Positions 1 to 7,345 of a DNA stretch of 19,432 nt are shown in pieces. Both the position numbers and the translations under genes were made by a program. The DNA comes from JAWXUC01 sp044432975 (GTDB taxonomy: Bacteria; Pseudomonadota; Alphaproteobacteria; RF32; CAG-239): positions 1 through 19,432 of the forward strand of contig JAWXUC010000019.1 of assembly GCA_044432975.1 (NCBI GenBank), written 5' to 3'. Every line of letters starts with the position of its first letter. The stretch's first letter is position 1. Below the pieces are notes generated by a model that did no database searches, was not told the origin of the DNA, and saw only the letters and a list, made by a program, of their open reading frames with translations.

Positions 1-230
1 TTGAATATGTTTATAATTTTTATATAGATAAACCTAATTTAAAGTATGCAAAAAAACGTATTGCTACTGCTATTAAAATGTGTGTTAACAAAACCTATAG
101 AGATAAAAAGAACCGCAAAATTTTTGCTCCTGTTTTAAGGCAAGAGCTCTTAAATTTGCAAAGAAGAAAGGCTTTTCTTTGGCACAGCCTTCCCTTAAAA
201 ACAATTTATAGATTGTGGAAACTAAAATGA
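1..230 (+). CDS. Glycosyltransferase family 2, C-terminal fragment (5' end outside window)
   Basis: The reading frame is open from base 3 to the TGA at 228-230 and encodes about 75 residues of a protein whose start lies off the left edge. The translated tail (KPNLKYAKKR, AIKMCVN, then WHSLPLK) closely matches residues of the same region in the glycosyltransferase encoded at 1617-3752 (KPELKYAKKR, AIKMCVN, WHKLPLK), namely the helical stretch that follows its GT-A catalytic domain. It is therefore inferred to be a paralogous family-2 glycosyltransferase that ends after this domain and lacks the glycerophosphotransferase half. The stop overlaps the next start in an ATGA arrangement, so the genes are probably co-translated. 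The catalytic part is not visible, so sugar specificity cannot be stated. Confidence 0.75.
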   Translation, partial: EYVYNFYIDKPNLKYAKKRIATAIKMCVNKTYRDKKNRKIFAPVLRQELLNLQRRKAFLWHSLPLKTIYRLWKLK

Positions 231-1624
231 TTAAGCAAAATATTTTAGGAATTATTAGGTATTCTTGCCAGTGTTTTGATAACAAAATAAATGTTTTTGA
301 TAAAAATTATCTAGACTATAGATTTGATATTTTTGTTAATGTAACCTTAAAAAGCTTATCTAATCAAACAAATAAAGATTTTAACATCGTTTTGTTGCAC
401 TCAGAAAATCTGCCTGATGAATATAAGAAAAGATTTTCAAAGCTAGAAAAAGAGCACTGTTTTTTACATTGTCTATATCTTAAAGACGGTACAAGTGTTG
501 AGGTTGCCTCAAAACAAGCTATCTCTTTGTATGGTGATGAAAATAAAAATATAATCGTTACTTTTAGAATAGATAATGATGATGCTATTTCATGTGATTT
601 TATTAAAAGCTTAAAGAAATACACAAAAGATAAATATCTTAATTGTGCCATTACGATGCCTATAGTAACCTATGCTCAAAGAGTTGAACATGGTAAGTAT
701 TTACTAAGAACCAAAAATTATCCTTCTAATGCTGTAGGTTTAGCTTATGTTTCTAGTTATAAAAATGTTAAATCAATAATGGATTTAGGGCATCATGCTA
801 AAGTTAGAAAAAATCATAAAACAATAAAGGACAACAATTGTGGTGGTTTAATCACTTTAAATGGTGCGAATTGTGCAAATAGAATAAAAAACACATTTTT
901 CAAAAGATTGTTCAATAAATTTTTAAGCTCTAAGCAACTTAAGAAGTTTTTAAGCAAAAACTTTAATGATGTAGAGTTAGATTGCTTAAATATTATTCCA
1001 TATCACCATAATAAAACATTATCTTATAGCTCAAACTCATATTTTCTAGCAAAAGAAGATGTCTTGTCTTTAGAAAAACACAAAGATTATTCAATCAATA
1101 AAGAATTTGTAATATTGCTGGGCAATAAAAACGAAGAGCAGTCAGACACTTTGCTTTGTGGCAATTCAAAAGATAAAGCAAAATTTATTAAGACAAGAAT
1201 CGCTTACTATAGTTACAATAGGGTTTTATCATTTTTCGTTCACTTATTAAAGCCAATAAAAAGAAAAATGTGCATTGCAGGAACAAACTCTTATAGAACT
1301 AAGCTTTCTTTTATGGCAGATAATAAGCTTCTATGCTCCAGCAGAACTAGAGAAACCGCCTATGCTTGGAGTAATAAAAAATGGCAAATGCCTTTAGCTA
1401 AACGCCAAGAAAGGTATGAAAGCCTGTTTAATTCAATCAAAAGTCAAGGTTTTAATTATAAACACCCATTACATATTGGTCTTAATCGCAAATTTGGTGC
1501 AAAAGATCAACTTTTACAAGGAAATCATCGCATTTCTGTATGTAATGAACTTGGCATTGATGAAGTTTCAATAACCTTTGTCGCATATCCCAAAGTATTT
1601 AACATAAGAGGTAAAAATGACTAA
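227..1624 (+). CDS. Rhamnosyltransferase-like glycosyltransferase with ParB/sulfiredoxin-like C-terminal segment
   Basis: Protein of 465 residues. The N-terminal 250 residues resemble the putative rhamnosyltransferase family (Pfam Rhamno_transf): an RFDIF start to the Rossmann-like core, a strand ending NIVLLHSENLP, and an acidic RIDNDDA motif at residues 114-120 that fits the nucleotide-sugar/metal site. The last 100 residues are different: a helix (YESLFNSIKSQGF), a strand, then LLQGNHRISV at about 429-438 followed by ELGIDEVSI, the pattern of ParB/sulfiredoxin-fold domains (G-N/H-HR). I chose the ATG at 227, which overlaps the previous TGA; an upstream in-frame GTG at 215 is less likely. 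The gene overlaps the next one by 8 bases, indicating an operon for surface glycan assembly. The sugar, acceptor and role of the C-terminal segment are unknown; it could be regulatory or structural. Confidence 0.7.
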   Translation: MIKQNILGIIRYSCQCFDNKINVFDKNYLDYRFDIFVNVTLKSLSNQTNKDFNIVLLHSENLPDEYKKRFSKLEKEHCFLHCLYLKDGTSVEVASKQAISLYGDENKNIIVTFRIDNDDAISCDFIKSLKKYTKDKYLNCAITMPIVTYAQRVEHGKYLLRTKNYPSNAVGLAYVSSYKNVKSIMDLGHHAKVRKNHKTIKDNNCGGLITLNGANCANRIKNTFFKRLFNKFLSSKQLKKFLSKNFNDVELDCLNIIPYHHNKTLSYSSNSYFLAKEDVLSLEKHKDYSINKEFVILLGNKNEEQSDTLLCGNSKDKAKFIKTRIAYYSYNRVLSFFVHLLKPIKRKMCIAGTNSYRTKLSFMADNKLLCSSRTRETAYAWSNKKWQMPLAKRQERYESLFNSIKSQGFNYKHPLHIGLNRKFGAKDQLLQGNHRISVCNELGIDEVSITFVAYPKVFNIRGKND

Positions 1625-3752
1625 AATATCTGTAATAATTCCTGTATACAATGTTGAAGATTATTTAAGCAGATGTATTGAGTCTGTGCTAAAGCAAACA
1701 ATCAAAGACATTGAAATAATATGTATCAATGACGGAAGCACTGATAAATCACTTACAATTTTAGAACGATCTGCAAAAAACGATACTCGTATAAAAGTTA
1801 TAACTCAAGAGAATAAAGGGCAAGCTGCCGCAAGAAATAAAGGATTAGACACAGCATCAGGAGATTATGTTATATTTTTAGATTCTGATGATGCTTTATC
1901 ACCTGTAGCACTTGAGACTTTTTATAATATTGCCACTCAAACAGATTATCCGTTAATCGTTGGAAGCAAATTTATTTCAGATATAGATCAGTTATCAACT
2001 CAACTAGAAGCGACATATAAAACTTTTAATGATGGAATTAAAGATATTTTAAACTTTGGAATGGGAAGTTCTTCAGCTTGCAATAAATTATACCAAATGA
2101 GTTTGATAAAAGATAAACGCTTTATAGAAGGTATTTATTTTGAAGACTGGCCTTTTATAACCTCTTTGTTTGCTGAAAACAAAGATTTTGCTTTAACAAA
2201 CGCCCCATTATATTTTTACAATCAAGAAAACAGCTCTACAATGAGAAGCTCTTTTTCAAGCAAAAAAATTATGAGCTATATTACAGGCATTCGTTTTATT
2301 TACACTCTTTATAAAAACAAACCAGAGCTTAAATATGCAAAGAAGCGTATTATAAAAGCTATTAAAATGTGTGTTAATATGGCTTATAAAGATAAAAAGC
2401 AAAGAAAAATCTTAGCACCAATACTAATCGCAGAATTAAAGTCACTTGCTAAAGATAAAGTTTTTGCATGGCACAAATTACCGCTAAAAGTACTGATTAG
2501 AATTTTTAAGATGAAAGCTTATTATAAAAAGGAACTTAAACTTGAAAAAGTTCTTTTGCAAGTAAGCAAAAACTATAATGAAAAATTAGATAAGCTATCA
2601 AAACAAAAATCAAAGATCAGAGTTGCTTTTTTAGTCAGCGAGAACTCAAAATGGCAATATCAATCTGTTTTTGAAGAAATGCAAAAAGAGGGGAACTTTG
2701 ATCCTTTTGTTTTGGTTACGCTATTAACATCTGCTCACAAAGGCAAAGATAAAACCAGATATAACTTAAAAGAAAACTATGATTTTTTCAAAAAAAGAAA
2801 TATTCCTGTTTATAAAGCCTATGACGAAAAAAAGAAAAAATATATCAACTTAAATAAATTTAATCCTGATTTAGTATTTTATCAACAACCATGGGAGATT
2901 GCAAAAAATCAAAATATTACAGAAGTTTCTAAGTTCGCACTAACCTTTTATGTTCCATATGGGTTAAATTTGATAGAGAACAAAAATCATTATATGCATC
3001 AATTTCATGCTTTGTTGTATAAATATTTTACAACTCATCAAGAAGATATTGAGCGTTATAAAAATTTAAGCACAAAGCAAATAAGCAATTGCTTGGTTGT
3101 TGGTCATCCTCGGCTGGATGAGTATTTTAATAAAATAAATAATAATGATATTTGGAAAAAAACAAATAAAATAAAAGTTATTTATGCACCGCATCATTCT
3201 TTTGAAGCTAATAGCTTAAAATTTGCAACATTCCAGTGGTCAGGAATAACGATGCTAAACTTAGCAGAAAAATATAAAGATGAGATAACTTGGGTTTTAA
3301 AGCCACATCCAAGATTTAATCACGCTGTAATAAAAAACAATATTATGACAGAAAAAGAGTTAGACGCCTATTATGATGAATGGAATAAATATGGCAAATT
3401 GTATTCTCAAGGCGACTACTTTGACCTATTTCGTACATCAGATGCTCTGATTACAGATTGCGTTTCTTTTTTAGCAGAGTATTTGCCCACAGAAAAACCA
3501 GTTATACAATTAGCTAGAGATGACAGCACAAAATTTAATAAAACGGCTCTCTTGGCTCTAAAACACATCTACAGTTGCTATAATACAGTAGATCTCTCAA
3601 ATTTAGTCAACTCAGTGATTGTAAACAAGGAAGATACCGAAAAGAATGCTCGCTGCGAAATTGCTAAAACATTTTTAAGTCCAAGCACAAAATCAGCACA
3701 AATAATAATATTAGAACTAATGAAACTAGCAAGAAAGGAAAATTGCAAATGA
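1617..3752 (+). CDS. Bifunctional GT2 glycosyltransferase / CDP-glycerol glycerophosphotransferase-like protein
   Basis: Protein of 711 residues in two parts. Residues 1-230 are a family-2 GT-A domain: ISVIIPVYN at the start, NDGSTD at 38-43, the metal-binding DSDD at 89-92 and the ED pair at 176-177. After a basic helical linker, residues 335-711 resemble the TagB/TagF glycerophosphotransferase family (Pfam Glyphos_transf): YAPHHS, KPHPR at 562-566, and GDYFDLFRTSDALITD from about 599, which corresponds to the CDP-binding region in that family. The likely job is to add a sugar and a glycerol-phosphate (or similar polyol-phosphate) to a growing surface glycan at the cytoplasmic membrane. The next gene encodes a TagD-like enzyme that would make the CDP-linked donor, which supports this. 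The start has a good AGAGG site and the stop overlaps the next ATG (ATGA). The exact polyol is inferred. Confidence 0.82.
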   Translation: MTKISVIIPVYNVEDYLSRCIESVLKQTIKDIEIICINDGSTDKSLTILERSAKNDTRIKVITQENKGQAAARNKGLDTASGDYVIFLDSDDALSPVALETFYNIATQTDYPLIVGSKFISDIDQLSTQLEATYKTFNDGIKDILNFGMGSSSACNKLYQMSLIKDKRFIEGIYFEDWPFITSLFAENKDFALTNAPLYFYNQENSSTMRSSFSSKKIMSYITGIRFIYTLYKNKPELKYAKKRIIKAIKMCVNMAYKDKKQRKILAPILIAELKSLAKDKVFAWHKLPLKVLIRIFKMKAYYKKELKLEKVLLQVSKNYNEKLDKLSKQKSKIRVAFLVSENSKWQYQSVFEEMQKEGNFDPFVLVTLLTSAHKGKDKTRYNLKENYDFFKKRNIPVYKAYDEKKKKYINLNKFNPDLVFYQQPWEIAKNQNITEVSKFALTFYVPYGLNLIENKNHYMHQFHALLYKYFTTHQEDIERYKNLSTKQISNCLVVGHPRLDEYFNKINNNDIWKKTNKIKVIYAPHHSFEANSLKFATFQWSGITMLNLAEKYKDEITWVLKPHPRFNHAVIKNNIMTEKELDAYYDEWNKYGKLYSQGDYFDLFRTSDALITDCVSFLAEYLPTEKPVIQLARDDSTKFNKTALLALKHIYSCYNTVDLSNLVNSVIVNKEDTEKNARCEIAKTFLSPSTKSAQIIILELMKLARKENCK

Positions 3753-4174
3753 AAATAGGTTATACTTCTGGTGTATATGATTTGTTTCATATAGGACATC
3801 TTAATTTATTAAAAAATGCTAAAGGCATGTGTGATAAACTGCTCGTTGGCGTTACAGTTGATGAGTTAGTTAAATATAAACATAAAAAAGCTATTATACC
3901 ATTTGCAGAAAGGCTTGAAATTGTAAGAAATATCAAATGTGTAGACGCTGCCATTGCTCAAGAAGATATTGATAAGCTAAAAATGTGGGAAAAAATACAT
4001 TTTGATATATTATTTGTTGGTGATGACTGGTACAATACTCCTAGTTGGCAAGATATGGAAAAAAAGCTTAAAGCTGTTGGAGTAAGAATAGTTTATTTCC
4101 CTTACACAAAAAGCACAAGCTCAACAATAATCAGAAACACATTGAAAGACCTAAGAGAAAATGAGAATAATTAA
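3749..4174 (+). CDS. TagD-like glycerol-3-phosphate cytidylyltransferase
   Basis: Cytoplasmic enzyme of 141 residues, close to the usual 130-140 for TagD. It carries the nucleotidyltransferase GxxDLxHxGH signature (GVYDLFHIGH, residues 8-17), the GVTVDEL strand, the GDDW motif at 91-94 and a C-terminal YTKSTSSTIIR at 119-129 that corresponds to the family's RTEGISTT segment. The family couples CTP with glycerol-3-phosphate to give CDP-glycerol, the donor needed by the C-terminal half of the protein encoded just upstream. The ATG at 3749 is favoured over an in-frame TTG at 3743: it overlaps the previous stop and has AAGGA 9 bases upstream. Relatives use other alcohol phosphates, so glycerol-3-phosphate is probable rather than certain. 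The gene overlaps the following acetyltransferase reading frame by 14 bases. Confidence 0.82.
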   Translation: MKIGYTSGVYDLFHIGHLNLLKNAKGMCDKLLVGVTVDELVKYKHKKAIIPFAERLEIVRNIKCVDAAIAQEDIDKLKMWEKIHFDILFVGDDWYNTPSWQDMEKKLKAVGVRIVYFPYTKSTSSTIIRNTLKDLRENENN

Positions 4175-4714
4175 AAGATTAGTAAATTTAATACCAATAA
4201 AATCATTGCGCAGAAAACTGCGAGATAGGTTATTGTTAAAAAACAATAAGTGGGAAAGAAAAATAATCAAAAAGGCTAAATCTTATGGTGGTGAAATTTA
4301 TGTTGGTGGAGAAAGTTCAATAAATAACAATACTTATTTAGGCACAAAAGTTTGCTTTAATGGGATGAGAATTATGGGAAAAGGCAAAGTAACTATTGGC
4401 AATTATTTTCACTCTGGTGTCGAATGCCTAATAATTGCACAAAATCTAATTATGACAATGGAGAACACATTCCGTATTCTCCTAATGATTATAATTATAA
4501 AGATATTGAGATTGGAAACTGCGTTTGGATTGGCTCTAGAGTTATGATCTTACCGGGGAAAAAAATTGGTGATGGTGCAATTATTCAAGGCGGATCTGTT
4601 GTTCATGGTGAAATTCCGAAATATGCAATAGCTGGTGGCAATCCTGCAAAAGTATTCAAATACAGAAACAAAGAGCATTATGATAAACTTGAAAAAGAGG
4701 CAAAATTTAATTAA
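4161..4714 (+). pseudogene. Hexapeptide-repeat O-acetyltransferase, frameshifted
   Basis: Two reading frames together make one left-handed beta-helix acetyltransferase of about 184 residues (maltose/galactoside acetyltransferase class). The first frame, from ATG 4161, carries turns such as VYLGTKV-like and GKGKVTIGNYFHSG and runs to IIAQN. It then leaves the family pattern. The second frame, from about 4446, resumes at NYDNGEHIPYS and continues through IEIGNCVWIGSRVMILPG, GAIIQGGSVV and IAGGNPAKVFKYR, all standard for the family. The family normally has QNHNYDNG here, and the sequence reads CAAAATCTAATTAT: one base is missing in the codon at 4446-4447 (CAT reduced to CT), removing the active-site histidine region from frame. 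It would acetylate a sugar with acetyl-CoA. It is either a recent pseudogene or a sequencing error. Confidence 0.8.
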
Positions 4715-4924
4715 TAACAAAACTCTTTAATAAAATAGTACAAGTATTAATCATAGATGTTAGCAAAAGCTAGAATAATGGAATAATATTATATTGTTAT
4801 AGCAAAAAGATTAAATCGCACTACACTTTTAATTTTTTAGGTTTTAGAATAAAATGCTTATAAAGAGCTACTATCAAAAAAACTCAATCTACACATCTTT
4901 ATATAAGACACAGCTTAAGTGAAT

Positions 4925-4956
4925 TAAAGCCTAGTATATTACACTAGGCTTTTCTA
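4925..4956 (+). terminator. Hairpin terminator between the glycan cluster and the ankyrin gene
   Basis: The arms AGCCTAGT (4928-4935) and ACTAGGCT (4943-4950) are perfect inverted repeats with a 7-base loop, followed by TTTTC and preceded by AA-rich sequence. It can stop transcription from the glycan cluster and lies only a few bases beyond the stop of the convergent gene, so it may serve both strands. Confidence 0.6.
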
Positions 4957-5514
4957 TTAAACATAAACCACAGCACCTTTATCAATCAATAGCTCTGCTA
5001 AATCAACTTGCATTGTTTCTAGGCACATTGTCAATGCGTGGGCGGACTCAAAGTTTCGCCAGTTTATGTAAATACCTTTGTCTATCATTGTTGAAGCGAG
5101 GCTTAACTTATCTTTTTCTTGCATATTCTCATTCATAATTAAACTCATTAAACAGTTATAACCATATAAATCAACTAAATTGATGTCAATTTCTTGGTTT
5201 AATAAGAATTCAATGACTTCTGGGTCTTTGGCAAAGAAGCAAGAAACTAAGAAAAAGCTTGCTCTTCTATGGTTGAAGGCATCGTTTAAGTTAAACTCTG
5301 GTTCACTTGAAAGAAACTCTTTAATCTCGGTTAAATCATTTATATCAATAGAGAAGCTATCATCAAATGAGAACTTTCTTTGTTTAATTGCAGTTTTTAG
5401 CTTTTTATTCAAGTTTGAACATTTCTCTCTGAAATACTCAACAGTATCAATGGGAATGTATTTCTTATAAACCTTATCTTCTGGGTCAAATTTTGTGTTT
5501 GTATCAATATTCAT
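4957..5514 (-). CDS. Ankyrin-repeat protein
   Basis: Protein of 185 residues with no signal peptide or membrane segment. The N-terminal 70 residues are charged and helical. The second half holds degenerate ankyrin units: a repeat around PEVIEFLLNQEIDINLVDLYGYNCLM, one around LASTMIDKGIYINWRNFESAHALT, and a final VDLAELLIDKGAVV. These show the helix-helix-loop pattern (xxLLxxGADxN) of the family, which mediates protein-protein contacts and has no catalytic role of its own. The start has GGAG 5 bases upstream. It diverges from a second ankyrin-bearing gene at 5726, with a 211-base shared upstream region. The binding partner cannot be read from the sequence. Ankyrin proteins are common in host-associated Alphaproteobacteria, some as effectors, but nothing here shows secretion. 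Confidence 0.7.
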   Translation of the reverse strand: MNIDTNTKFDPEDKVYKKYIPIDTVEYFREKCSNLNKKLKTAIKQRKFSFDDSFSIDINDLTEIKEFLSSEPEFNLNDAFNHRRASFFLVSCFFAKDPEVIEFLLNQEIDINLVDLYGYNCLMSLIMNENMQEKDKLSLASTMIDKGIYINWRNFESAHALTMCLETMQVDLAELLIDKGAVVYV

Positions 5515-5568
5515 ATTTTCTCCTTATTTCTCTAATACAAAAATATTTATTAGAAAGAAATGTGGATT

Positions 5569-5596
5569 CTTGATTAAAAAAAGTTTTTGAATCAAG
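5569..5596. repeat. Inverted repeat in the divergent ankyrin/GGCT promoter region
   Basis: CTTGATT (5569-5575) and AATCAAG (5590-5596) are perfect arms, and the A-run and T-run between them extend the stem to 12 pairs with one bulged G. It lies between two divergent genes, about 55 bases from the start of one and 66 from the -35 box of the other, so it could be an operator; this is inference. Confidence 0.35.
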
Positions 5597-5661
5597 TTAT
5601 TGAATTTAAAAGACATTTTATTTAGCTTGTTGTTTTTTCATCATTTTTATAAAAATAATGC

Positions 5662-5690
5662 TTGACGGAACCAAATAAGTACGCTTTAAA
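5662..5690 (+). promoter_or_regulatory. Candidate sigma-70 promoter for the GGCT-ankyrin gene
   Basis: CTTGACG gives a -35 box (TTGACG, 5662-5667) followed after 17 bases by TTTAAA (5685-5690). The CTTGAC form is the typical -35 core of alphaproteobacterial promoters. Transcription would begin near 5697, leaving a leader of about 30 bases that contains the strong ribosome site GAGGAGG (5711-5717) before the ATG at 5726. Confidence 0.5.
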
Positions 5691-5725
5691 GACATTACCA
5701 TAAAAGACACGAGGAGGATGCACAT

Positions 5726-6574
5726 ATGAAACAATCTAATCAAAAACTATACTTTGCTTATGGTAGCAATATGTGCATCTTCCAGATGTTAAACCGATGC
5801 CCAAACTCGCAACCATTAGGCACTGCAATATTACCAGATTATAAAACTACTCAAAGACATTATGCCGATATTGATTATTGCGAAGGCTCAGAGGTTTATG
5901 GAGTTCTGTTTTCAATAACAGAAGAAGACTTAAAAGAATTAGATATTTATGAAGGCTATCCAGATTTATACACTCGTAAAGAAGTTGAGATAGAACATAT
6001 CTTAGGCAAACAAAAAGCAATTGTTTATGAAATGACTTCAAAGAATAAAGAATTAAACGAGTTTCAACCATATTCATTACATTATAGAGAGCTATGTTCA
6101 AATGCTGCCGATTTCTGGAAATTGCCTCAAAATGAATACAAAGCAGAAGAAATTAACGTAATTGATTTAATGAATGCTTTATACAAAGATAATTTCAAAC
6201 AAGTTAAACAAATGCTTTTTAATGGTGCAGATGTAAATGCAGAATACAACAAGAACAACTGGACACCTTTTATGTGGGTTTGCAAAGAACATCCATCAGT
6301 AAGAATTATAGAAATGTTTCTAAACGCTGGTGGTGATATCCATAAAAGAAATAGAGAGGGTCAAACCCCATTTATGATTGCAGCCAGAAAAAGAAGCTCA
6401 CCACAAACTCTGGACTTATTATTAAAAGCAGGTTCAGATGTAAATGCCAAAGATTTTAAGGGAAACACTGCTCTTGATTATGTAATCAATCATCCCCAAG
6501 CAAGTATGAGAACAGACGTTATAAACTTTTTAGAAAGGGAGATAAATGAATTACAATATAGTTTCAGAGGTTAG
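5726..6574 (+). CDS. Gamma-glutamylcyclotransferase-like (AIG2/GGCT fold) protein fused to ankyrin repeats
   Basis: Protein of 282 residues. Residues 8-130 are a GGCT/AIG2-type domain: the phosphate-loop-like YGSN at 12-15, a GTAILPDYK strand, VYGVLFSITEEDL, then LDIYEGYP with the glutamate at 76 in the position of the family's catalytic acid. Residues 148-270 hold about four ankyrin units (NGADVNAEYNKNNWTPFMW, NAGGDIHKRNREGQTPFMIAA, KAGSDVNAKDFKGNTALDYV). The GGCT fold cyclises gamma-glutamyl groups to 5-oxoproline or removes gamma-glutamylamine links; which substrate applies here is not evident. The ankyrins probably dock the enzyme onto a protein partner. The ribosome site GAGGAGG is 8 bases before the ATG. 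A 50-codon gene begins inside its last 29 bases. It diverges from another ankyrin gene. Confidence 0.75.
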   Translation: MKQSNQKLYFAYGSNMCIFQMLNRCPNSQPLGTAILPDYKTTQRHYADIDYCEGSEVYGVLFSITEEDLKELDIYEGYPDLYTRKEVEIEHILGKQKAIVYEMTSKNKELNEFQPYSLHYRELCSNAADFWKLPQNEYKAEEINVIDLMNALYKDNFKQVKQMLFNGADVNAEYNKNNWTPFMWVCKEHPSVRIIEMFLNAGGDIHKRNREGQTPFMIAARKRSSPQTLDLLLKAGSDVNAKDFKGNTALDYVINHPQASMRTDVINFLEREINELQYSFRG

Positions 6575-6698
6575 CATTGATGAACTAATACGTGAAGTAA
6601 ATGAGTTCATAAGACAAGGATACAAACCAATCGGTGGAATATCCATAATGCAAAAAGGAGATAACTACAAAGTCTTCTATCAAACCGTTATAAAGTAG
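6546..6698 (+). CDS. Small DUF1737-like protein (50 residues)
   Basis: A 50-codon gene that begins inside the end of the GGCT-ankyrin gene, overlapping it by 29 bases in another frame. Its ribosome site GGGAG sits 5 bases before the ATG. The sequence pattern, a short first strand (YNIVS), a helix (IDELIREVNEFIRQGY), then KPIGGISI and a final strand ending VFYQTVIK, matches the small DUF1737 family (helix, G-[WY]-x-P-[IL]-G-G, Y-x-x-x-YQA). The function of that family is unknown. Overlap and co-direction imply translational coupling with the gene before it. A hairpin terminator follows 43 bases after the stop, closing the two-gene unit. Confidence 0.65.
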   Translation: MNYNIVSEVSIDELIREVNEFIRQGYKPIGGISIMQKGDNYKVFYQTVIK

Positions 6699-6740
6699 AA
6701 AATGCTTGACAAATTAAATTTTTAGTTGTAAGTTGTTTTT

Positions 6741-6775
6741 AGTCAATAGCATTAGTGTGTCTATTGACTTTTTTA
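6741..6775 (+). terminator. Rho-independent terminator after the GGCT-ankyrin/DUF1737 unit
   Basis: AGTCAATAG (6741-6749) and CTATTGACT (6761-6769) form a perfect 9-base stem with an 11-base loop, followed by a run of six T. On the other strand the stem is not followed by T, so it works for + strand transcripts. It also overlaps the last codons of the convergent membrane-protein gene. Confidence 0.75.
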
Positions 6776-7279
6776 TTGCTTTCTGTATTCAGCAGGAAGT
6801 TTTATATTTAATTTTTGCCCTATTTTAGATTTATCTTTACTCCAAAAAATATAAAGAAACTCATCTGTCCATCCATCTTTTTGACTTGTCATTATATAAT
6901 CTCCTTTTTGGATAATTCCTGTTAAGTTAGAACTTACTTTTTTAGGATAATACATAAATCGTTTAACAGGGGCAACGCAAACAAAAGAAATAATAAAAGT
7001 TAAAGGTATATATATAAGTAGGTTTCTAAAAGGTTTTTCAAGCTTAACTTCTTTGACATCAAAACTAATACAAAAAGCATAAAGATAAACTATAGCAATT
7101 AAACTATAGGTTATTACCATGCCAATAAAAGTTTCTAAAACATTAAACAAACCACTTAATGTGAAAATAAAATGAGCTACAAAAACAAGTGATAATGATT
7201 TTTTAAGCTTGCCAATCAATGCAAAGCCAAGACCCAAGCTTAAAACATTTGCAATCGCTAAAATAACTTTCTTAAACAT
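6773..7279 (-). CDS. Small membrane protein with degenerate signal-peptidase-like box
   Basis: Protein of 168 residues. Four hydrophobic segments are visible at about 5-22, 29-47, 52-72 and 87-104, after which a 60-residue polar tail follows. In the tail, SSNLTGIIQKGDYIMTSQ (116-133) lines up with the S26 signal-peptidase box (S-M-x-P-T-L-x-x-GD-x-I) but has Asn118 where the catalytic serine belongs, lacks the M-x-P, and there is no downstream lysine box. It therefore cannot be a working peptidase of that type; it may be a degraded or non-catalytic relative, or the likeness may be chance. The start has AGAGG 5 bases upstream. It stands alone, diverging from the gene at 7346. Function unknown. 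Confidence 0.55.
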   Translation of the reverse strand: MFKKVILAIANVLSLGLGFALIGKLKKSLSLVFVAHFIFTLSGLFNVLETFIGMVITYSLIAIVYLYAFCISFDVKEVKLEKPFRNLLIYIPLTFIISFVCVAPVKRFMYYPKKVSSNLTGIIQKGDYIMTSQKDGWTDEFLYIFWSKDKSKIGQKLNIKLPAEYRKQ

Positions 7280-7345
7280 ATTACCTCTCTTTTATAAAAA
7301 CTATAAAATAATTTAATATTAATATCAATCAAAAAGGATAAAAAA

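Noticed and set aside
364..651. Antisense open frame within the rhamnosyltransferase gene
   Set aside because: It has no ribosome site, and the opposite frame holds clear family motifs.
4424..4714. A separate 96-residue acetyltransferase gene
   Set aside because: It lacks a ribosome site and an N-terminal half; it is the continuation of the frame beginning at 4161 after a one-base loss.
4715..4924. A small gene or RNA after the acetyltransferase
   Set aside because: No frame with a ribosome site and no convincing fold was found before the terminator.
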